This document shows, in pieces, positions 56,176 through 64,000 of a stretch of 64,000 nt of DNA. The stretch is from Plasmodium malariae (taxonomy: Eukaryota; Apicomplexa; Aconoidasida; Haemosporida; Plasmodiidae): assembly GCF_900090045.1 (NCBI RefSeq), contig NC_041782.1, positions 769,001 to 833,000 on the forward strand, in the 5' to 3' direction. Position 1 is the stretch's first letter; each line of letters starts with the position of its first letter. The notes under the pieces are model-generated. The model ran no database searches. It was not told where the DNA came from and was given only the letters and a program-made list of their open reading frames with translations. The translations under genes were made by a program, and so were the position numbers.

Positions 56176-59100
56176 ATAAAAGAAAGCACAACCGGGCTAA
56201 TGGACAAACCGAATTGCTACATATGACACTACATCAGTTACGATATCTTATTATAACGTTTACTCTTGTTCAAAGGGAAGCTTGAGTATTTTTGTGGATT
56301 AAATCATGAAATTACATTAATATTTTTAATTATATTTCTGTTTTCCTCTCTTTTGAATGTGTGTTGAAGCAGGTGCTTTTTTATAATGGACATTTTTGTT
56401 GAAGGCATTTGAAAAAAATGAATATGACTGGTGCATACTTTTTTGCGCACCTTACAACTATACTTTCATTTATATTTTATTTTATATTATTGTTTTTTAA
56501 CGACGTTTTTTTTATAGTTTTTATGTTAGGAATGTAAAAATTTCTTAAGATGTATAGGCATACAAAAGCCCATAAACATATATGCATGTATATACGCATT
56601 ATATATTTTGTATTTATATTGACAAGTATCATACTAAGCACATTTTTCAAATTACATATTTTAAGAACAAGTTTGAGTTAATATATATTCTCATGTGGAA
56701 TGAAAATTGCTGTACATAAGCTAAACTGAACAATGAAAAATATATACATAGTGTTTTCAAAGTTTTTACTCAAAATAATATCCTCATTTAATTTTATTTT
56801 GTTTCTTTTTTACATGTGAAAGCCTTTATATTGTAACAACATCTATTTGATCCTTGTGTTAATAACACTATTGTTCATGGCCAATTTAGTTATTCGGTTA
56901 TTCCACTGTTTTGCCATCTTGTTATTTATGCGTAAAAATATTTAAAAATATTTCTTTTTGAATATTTTTTATTCGGTTACAAAATTTTTTTTTTTTTTGA
57001 GTTTCGTTTTCTAAATGGCGCAATTATGATTCCTATTTTTCAGTTTTCATTCTTATTTTTATTTCAATTTTAGTTTTGGGGGTTTTTCCTGTGCTTGAAA
57101 AAATATTATACAAATATTCCGTCGAATAAATTATAATTTGAACTCAATTTAAACCTGATATTCACAAATTAGTGTATGTATTTCTTAATATATAAATTGT
57201 ATAAACAAATAAAATGGTAAGTTTATCTTTTTTAAAATTTTTTGGAGGAAATAATGTTATATACATATATATATATATATATAAAACATTTTGGTTATGT
57301 AAAACCTATCTTTTTGATTATTATGTATAAAGAATTTGTAAATATATAAATACTTATTATATGTGTTAATATTATGTTTGTATGTACTATGTAAGTATGT
57401 ACTATGTATGTATGAATTGTGTATATATGTATTGTCTATGGATGTATTGTGTATGTATGTATTACAGGAGCATGTGTATATGAATTTATGCATGTTTCTT
57501 GTATAGACTTGTCAATTTAACTACTTTATATAAAAAAATTACAACACCTCGTAAAAGTACAGGTGGACAGCACGCTGATATTTGGTGCTTCTTATGACTT
57601 AACGAATTGTACATAATATTTTTTAAAAGATTATCTTATTTTTTTATAGCATTTCTTTTTCAAATGTTAATGTCAAATGGAAACGATTTTTATAATAATA
57701 AAAAAGGATGTAAAATGGGAAAAATTAAAAAGTGATAATAAAAAAAAAAAGAAAAAAAAGATGATATTGGAAAGGAATATGTTAAAAGTACAATTAAATT
57801 AGAGCATAAATTTTATTTTTTTAAAATAGGGCATTTGTCTAAAGCGTATATATTATTATACACACATATATATATATATAATACATATTTAATACGTATT
57901 CAATGCATATATGGTACTTGTATGATACACATATATGTACATACTTATACATATATAAGCATATAAAACCTATTTGTACATATGTAAGTTTTTATATATG
58001 CAATTGTTCTTCTTCATAACAAATCAGAATGGAATAAAATAAAATACTTTATCATTTTCAATAGAGAGTATACACTCTATACGTTGTATTAATGTATCAA
58101 CCACTTCTTTTATAAAAAAGAAGAAAAAGTATATAAATATAATAATGCTACTACTATGTTTTTTTCTTTCATCCTAGAAGCAATATTTCATTCAAAATGC
58201 CACAACAAAAAAATGGAGAAGAATATAAAAACAAAAAAATAACTTGATAATATGTAGACTAAAAATTGTATCTTCTTTTTGTGTTTGTACTGTAAAAAGT
58301 GTATTTCAACAGATCATCAACAACAGGAACAGGAAAAGGAACAAGAAAATTTGTATAATAAAATTAGACGCTTATTATTTTTTTTTTTTATTAATACAAA
58401 TAATATAATATTCCCGTATTTTCAATTAAAATAAAGGAATATAAAAAACAAAAAATAATAACAAAATTCTTACGCATACATATAAAATAATTACATTTAT
58501 TTTTATTTATCAGGTATTATTTTTTATCTTATATAAGAAAGAAAAAGAACAACGTCTGCTCGTCGTATCAGCATCTGTTCGATAACAAAAAAAACAGAAA
58601 GAACGATAAACCGTTATTTCATGCATATATATATATATATATATATACATACATAATTACTATATTTTACGTATTGTTAAATTAAATTTTAAAATAAGTA
58701 TAAAATAAAAGGATATATAATAGTAATAACACAATACAAAATTATACATACAACAAGAAGTATAATATGTTAAAAAAATACATTTGTTATCATTTCTTTA
58801 AACGGACATTATGTATTCTTCTAATTAAGAATAATTTTATTCTACAAAAATTAATTTATTATTTATTGAAAAAAATACCATTCTTTTGAATATTTATTTT
58901 TTATTTAAAAAAGTTATAATTTAGTAATTATAATAATTAAATTGTTGTTTTATTTTATATGTATTTTCAACTTCCATACATTTATTATAAAAAGGGGACG
59001 AACAAATAGCCCTTACAATTTTAAAATAATATATATATATATATAAATTATATAATATATATACATACTTGTGTACGTAAGTATATTACATACATATGAA

Positions 59101-59368
59101 CAAAATATGTATGTTTATGAATTACATTTTGTATATAATATTATTATATGAAAAAAAAAAAATATATATATGTATATATATAATACAAAAAAAAAAAAAA
59201 AAAGAATATTTTTTTTAATTAATTTTATATATTAACTTTTATTGATATTTTTAAAAGTAGGAAGGGTTTAATTTATAAGAAAGTATTTGTATAAATATTA
59301 ATGTAAATATTTTCGTTAGAAATTATAATTTTTATCGTGCCTAAATCCAATAATATTTAGCTGTTATG

Positions 59369-59412
<44 letters not shown>

Positions 59413-59526
59413 GTATTTATACATACATATTGTGTTTATTCGTACATACTGTGTTTATATATACCTATTGTAAATTTATATATACATATATATAGCTTTT
59501 TTTCTTATAATTTGAATAAAGTAAAA

Positions 59527-60314
59527 ATGAAGTTCAAATTGCCGTTAGGGAAGAAAAAGAAGGGGTTTGAATGTTCAATATTTGGGAGTGGTAAATCAGT
59601 TCTAAGTAAACTTTTCGGTAGTGGCATTGACAAATATTTTAAAGCTGTAAATATTTCCATTATTTTAATGTTTGTAACAGTATTGCATTACATTTATTCT
59701 TTTAATATAAGAAATGTAAAGAATAAGGATCGAAATATATTATATATGTACTATGGGTTTTTAGTTTGTCTCGTGGGGTTTGCTATTAGTATTAATTGGT
59801 AAGAATCACATATATAGAATGTTTATATTATGCAAACGGTACATGCTATGTACATGCTATATATATAAATATGTTTATCTGTATGCGCATGCGCTTATGT
59901 ATACGCCTATATATGTAAATTATGTATATTACGTTATGCTGTAAATATATGTAGAGGATGAGTATGCAAATGTATACAGTTTGTGTTACACGTCGAATGT
60001 CTGCACAGATTGTGCTTGTATGTTAAAAACATGCATATATATACAATATACCCATATACATGCATATGTACATACAAACATACGCATGTATACATATATA
60101 CATTTATACGCATACACAAATACACATGTGATGTATTGTCATAGAAGGATTCCCCTTTAGTACATGCAGCATTTCCGTAATTATATGTTCTTTTTTTTAA
60201 AATTATTTATTTTATTTTTTTTTTGAATTATATAAATGTAGGATCTATTTCGAATATTCCAAAAATAAGAAAAAGAGTTTTTCTCCTTTAGACGTTAAAA
60301 GTAAAAAACAGTAG
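59527..60314 (+). CDS. Small two-helix membrane protein with KxKxx tail (VMA21-like layout)
   Basis: Two exons, 59527-59798 and 60242-60314, joined in phase at a Trp codon (AATTG|GTAAGA, then aatgtag), give 114 aa. An upstream TTG extends the frame by five codons; I use the ATG (MKFKLPLGKKKKG). A basic N-terminus is followed by helix 1 (about 41-59, ISIILMFVTVLHYIY) and helix 2 (about 73-91, YMYYGFLVCLVGFAISI), then a basic tail ending DVKSKKQ. Lys at -3 and -5 makes a KxKxx dilysine signal for return to the ER. Two helices, an NxDxxxxY segment before helix 2 and a dilysine tail are the layout of VMA21, the ER factor for V-ATPase Vo assembly, but similarity is too weak to name it. It converges with the MORN gene. 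Confidence 0.7.
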
Positions 60315-61035
60315 CTGTACATATGTATATGTTTGAGTACATTTTGTTTTTGCATTTTATCGCCTTTTTTTGTGTTAAAAAATTGGGTAGACATTTTTTT
60401 CATTACGAATTTATATCATATAAATATATTTACATCATATACACCCATAAACCAACGCATATACTTATTCATATACTCATTCATATATACCCATTCATGT
60501 ACATGCAACTTCGCATTCATTTTTCTCATCATTCTTTTTTCCCCTTCAGTGGTTAGCAAAAAAAAAAATTGAAAATATAGTCTTTGGTTACATTTCTGAA
60601 GATCTCTCACCTGGTAGAAGTTATGTACAGTGGCTTATATATTAATATGCTGTTTGTACCCTTATCGGCATTTCCTTTTTTAAGCTTTTTTTTTTTTTCT
60701 TTGGAATTCTGTGATTAAATGTTTTGTGTTTTGTATTTTATAATATATGTATGTTTTATATCATTTTTTTATTTTTATGTATTATATTGAAATACATGTA
60801 TGTTATTAATATAGACCTCTTTTTATAGGCATTTATTTTATTATTAATTTTTTTTAATTTTTGATACGCGCTTATGTGTTTTTATGTGCATATGCATATT
60901 GTACATAATTGAGGGGGGATATATATTTACTCCTCCTCAAAAAAGTATAAAGAATTCAATATGTAAACAAAAAAAAAATGTAAATTTTTTATTACATTTT
61001 TGTTACATGCTTGTTACATGCTTGTTGCATTCATG
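60315..61035. other. Spacer between convergent small membrane protein and MORN genes
   Basis: AT-rich with T-runs at 60687-60700 and a TTACATGCTTG direct repeat near 61003-61030. Plus-strand frames at 60323-60572 are composed of CATATA-type sequence, so I do not call a gene. Confidence 0.5.
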
Positions 61036-63130
61036 TTATATTTTTATTACCTTTTTAACTTCCTGATAATAAACGTTTAATTGTGTTCTGTCCTTCAAAA
61101 CCCATATGCCTTCCCCCATCGGTTTGTTGTTTTTAAAATTCCCAACAAAATAATTTCCTAAATTGAAAAATGGGAATAAGAATTATTGATAAACGGTTAA
61201 TGGTGAACGGTATATGGTGAACAGTGAATGGCGAATTGCGAATGATACGTAGTGAATTGTGAATATGCAATTTTGTTGTATATAGATATGTTATTATTAA
61301 CGTGTTTACATTGATAAGTGATATTATATGTACGTACGCATAGTACATAGAAAAAAAAAAAAAATAATAATAATAAGTTTAAACCATTTGGCAAAATCCA
61401 TTTCCCATATGATAAGAATCCGTCTTCCCAATACCCTTCCAATAGGCTTCTGCATTTTTTGTATATGTACTTTCCTATATTTTACAAACATTAGTGAAAT
61501 GTGATTTTATGTAGAGTTTAAATTAAATTGCACATATATGCATATATATACATACACAGATTTATGTATATATGTACATATTGATCTGTAATTACAATAT
61601 GTGTATTCTATACATTAAATATTGAACGCTCAGTGAATTAACACTCATAAATATATTACAACATAACAGTACATTAAATTACCCCATCCATTTTTTTTCC
61701 CGAATTTCCAACTACCCACATATATATCCCCATTTTTATACAACATCATCCCATCGTTATGTTTTAAACCGTTGGCATAGTTTCCATAGTAGTAATTCTT
61801 TTGTTCTGCTTATGCGCAATATATACACATATATATGAATAAATATATATATATATTTAGCGAATCCGTCCCCTTAGCAAATACATATATATATATATAC
61901 ATACATATGGGCTTATATAAATACATATCTATATGTAAATATGCATATTTGCACATAATGATATGTCTACGTGCTCGTACTCATGTAGGTACCTTCCACA
62001 GGACTGATGCTGTTTTTTTTCATTTTGGTTTGATCCAAATTTTTCATAAGTTTTAATAACTTCTTAGAAAACTTTTTTTTATTTTTATAAAAATCTTTGT
62101 TTTCTTTATGGTCATATTCATAATATTCTTTATCGTCATCCTCATAGGCGTTAATACCATCGTTTTCGTTGTTTTCGTTGTTTTCGTTGTTTTCATCGTT
62201 TTCATCGTTTTCATCGTTTTCATCGTTTTCATCGTTTTCATCGTTTTCATCGTTTTCGTTATTCTCGTTATTTTCACTGTTTTTTGAGCTCTCATTGGTA
62301 TTTCCTTCGCTCGTGTCTTCACTGTTTTGCTCATAGTCACTTTGGAAATCTTCACTTTTCTCGTCCTGACTTTCGAAATTTTCGCTCTCTTTTTGATTGC
62401 TCTCTTCTAGGTCGCTTCCTTCATAATTGCTCACTTCTTGGCCGCTTTCATCATTGTTGTTTCCCTCCTTTTCACTTACATTATCTTCACCTTCCTCCTC
62501 ACTTCTACTCTTTTCATTTTCCTCATCACTTACTCCGTATGCGCTTTGCTGTTCTTCGCTATCACTTTGGTTTTCTTTTTTAACATGACGTTTACTTAAT
62601 TTTTTATTTCCTTTTTTTTTTATGTTGTTACTATAATAATAAGTGCCTATACCATTTTTCTTGCCATGTTCATATAATCCTTGATAAAAATCACCATTAT
62701 GATAACTGTACTCCCCTTCAAATAAAAAAAAAAAAATAAATAAAATAAAAATATTTCTGAATTTCACTATTTCACTATTTCACTATTTCAAAATTTCAGT
62801 AGTTCAATAAAGTAGGGAACAGACACGAATGAAATGCATTCATTCAAATGAATTCCTTTAAGTATATTCTTCTAAGTTCATTCATGTATGGATATTCTCG
62901 CATGTGCATTCCTGCATGTGCATAAGTGTAATGTATAAAAAATGTTAGCAACCATATCCATGTTTTTTTCCCAGTAAGATATTTCCGTAATACTTTTCTT
63001 TTGTCTTCAAATTGTTATGAGGGTAAAATATCACAGTCCCTATGCCCGTGTAATTTTCCAACGAATTTGACGATTCCCCATTATCTTTTAACAGTTTTAT
63101 TTTATTTCTCAAAATTTTTTTTGGACTCAT
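61036..63130 (-). CDS. MORN-repeat protein with acidic Asn/Glu/Asp insert
   Basis: Five exons, 63130-62953, 62715-61993, 61805-61673, 61449-61385 and 61157-61036, all in phase, give 406 aa. MORN repeats (about 23 residues, YxGxxxxGxxxGxG) form flat strips that organise membranes and cytoskeleton; in apicomplexans some act in the inner membrane complex and division. Copies seen: YYGNILLGKKHGYG, FYQGLYEHGKKNGIG, YYYGNYANGLKHN, YVGSWKFGKKNGWG, EGYWEDGFLSYGKW and YFVGNFKNNKPMGEG. Repeats in exons 1-2 are separated from those in exons 3-5 by an acidic Ser/Glu/Asn low-complexity block of about 200 residues. The donor of exon 3 (TTAAT|GTACTG) and the acceptor of exon 4 are the least certain. A TTG lies seven codons upstream of the chosen ATG. 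No signal or membrane segment is seen in the joined protein. Confidence 0.75.
62155..62280 (-). repeat. NEN/DEN coding repeat in the MORN protein
   Basis: A 9-bp unit encodes ENN, END or DEN in a row about 13 times, inside exon 2. The frame is also open on the same strand one base over because the unit lacks stops. Confidence 0.85.
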
Positions 63131-63713
63131 TTCGAAGTTATTATAATGCAAAAATTAAGGCACAATTCTGGATTTTGTATATGACATTGAAAATATTAGA
63201 AGCCTTGATTTTTGCTTTATTATGTGTGTGCATATATATATACATATATACGTACGTACAAGCATACGTACAGACATACGTACTTTTATACACACGTACA
63301 AACACACATTTCTTTGTATATCTATGTACATAAAGAAGTAATAGTAATTTTATTTTCATATTTATATATGGGAGAGCATACATACATATTATATAAAAAA
63401 AAAAAATAATATCACATGACTAGCGACCATAAAAAACGGGAAAAAGAGAAAGAAATATTACATAACAAAGAAATACCAGAAATAGTTATATATATATATA
63501 TATATATCATAAAAAGACAATTTTTTTAAGGACCCTTCTGATTAATTTCATATGCAAAATGCTCAAATATAATGGCAACTGTTAATATTAATATAAATAG
63601 ATAAATTCCATAATATATGCCATTTCGCATTTTTGATATATAAAAAAAAAAAAAAAAAAAAAAAACTCTTTAAATAATACATATTTTTCTCCTTATAGGA
63701 AGAGAGAGTAAAA
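63131..63713. other. Divergent promoter region between the MORN gene and the right-edge gene
   Basis: AT-rich, with TACGTACA-type alternating purine/pyrimidine sequence (63240-63300), (TA)n at 63488-63508 and an A-run at 63642-63664. The bases tccttatag at 63690-63698 could be the acceptor of a 5' UTR intron. No coding frame with family features. Confidence 0.5.
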
Positions 63714-63977
63714 ATGCTAGTTGCTGCAAGAAAAGGTAGAATTATATGTTTACGTTTTCAATTAACATTTTTATTATATTACTGCTATAATTAAATGTAT
63801 TCCTTCATTTTTATTAGGATTTTTAAAAAAAAAAAAGCATACTAAGCATATACATGCATTATTTTTTCACCTCTTACCATTATGAATATATATTGATATG
63901 CTTTAATAGACATTTATGAAGATGTCATTGCCTTGTCTAAACTGCAAATTCCACTAGGCGATTACGTTCAACCCCCG
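63714..63977 (+). CDS. 5' end of an unrecognised spliced gene (continues beyond the window)
   Basis: Exon 1 is 63714-63735 (MLVAARK plus one base, donor AAG|GTAGAA). Exon 2 is 63910-63977, starting after tttaatag and reading DIYEDVIALSKLQIPLGDY followed by VQPP. A donor-like GTAAAA follows at 63978, so more exons are expected to the right; reading on would stop after VKWKK at 63995. The well-kept phase, the strong borders and the non-AT-driven amino acids make this a real gene start. Thirty residues are too few for me to name a family. Confidence 0.5.
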
Positions 63978-64000
63978 GTAAAATGGAAGAAATAAATGTT

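Larger units (their letters stand above)
54487..59526. other. Five-kilobase gene-free region between divergent genes
   Basis: The longest stretch without a supported gene. It contains a 100-bp tandem duplication (54857-55056), a diverged duplication of about 0.5 kb (55130-56175), a slightly GC-richer patch (56190-56290), TGTATGTA-rich sequence (57360-57490) and many (TA)n tracts (for example 58627-58646 and 59373-59406). The minus-strand frame 57257-57493 is repeat-driven. I see no tRNA or snRNA signature and no centromere-like block of nearly pure AT. Confidence 0.5.

Noticed and set aside
55080..56200. A centromere
   Set aside because: Plasmodium centromeres are blocks of about 2 kb of nearly pure AT with short repeats; this segment has regular G and C and unique blocks.
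62053..62355. KTMKTMKTM frame overlapping the MORN gene
   Set aside because: Frame shadow of the 9-bp NEN/DEN repeat.
1..64000. tRNA, rRNA, spliceosomal RNA, CRISPR array, transposon or virus-derived genes
   Set aside because: I looked for T-loop-type GGTTCGA motifs, U6/U2-like sequence, spaced direct repeats with unique spacers, and reverse transcriptase or transposase motifs, and saw none.

Overview
This window is a piece of nuclear chromosome from a malaria parasite (Plasmodium). The evidence is very high AT content, long poly-A/T and (TA)n tracts in every intergenic region, short AT-rich introns with GT/AG ends, coding regions full of Asn-rich low complexity, and recognisable eukaryotic genes in apicomplexan form. 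The base composition looks less extreme than P. falciparum, so a malariae-, ovale- or simian-type species is my guess, but I cannot name the species. There are no bacterial-type operons, CRISPR arrays, insertion sequences, tRNAs or rRNAs that I can support.

Layout, left to right. INTS9-like Integrator subunit (+); divergent acyl-CoA-synthetase-like protein (-, two exons); ZNF207/BuGZ-like zinc-finger protein (+); a candidate small KOW-type gene (-, two exons); WSS1-like WLM metalloprotease (-, three exons); PPTC7-like PP2C phosphatase (+); tubulin-tyrosine-ligase-like glutamylase (-); a 1,224-aa protein I do not recognise (-, two exons); a giant KIF21/kinesin-4-like kinesin with a C-terminal WD40 domain (-, three exons, about 3,262 aa); a mitochondrial helical-repeat-type protein (+) interrupted by one in-frame stop inside a repeat; mitochondrial ribosomal protein L43 (-, two exons, apparent homopolymer frameshift); PI31-like proteasome regulator (+); SEN1/senataxin-like helicase (-); a small two-helix membrane protein with a dilysine tail (+, two exons); a five-exon MORN-repeat protein (-); and the start of an unrecognised gene at the right edge (+).

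Most genes are independent housekeeping or cell-biology functions. Three loose themes are visible: RNA 3'-end and termination machinery (INTS9, SEN1-like); microtubules and division (BuGZ, TTLL, kinesin, possibly MORN); and mitochondrial gene expression (L43, the helical-repeat protein, possibly the KOW candidate). I see no gene cluster acting as one system.

Exon structures given here were worked out by hand from reading-frame phase, GT/AG borders and family motifs. They extend or correct what single open reading frames show for eight genes. The most checkable leads are the in-frame TAG at 42420, the poly-A frameshift in L43 at 44765-44780, the KOW candidate at 9936-10389, the degenerate ANL enzyme, the 300-residue insert in the SEN1-like helicase, and a diverged tandem duplication of about 0.5 kb in the 5-kb gene-free stretch at 54.5-59.5 kb.
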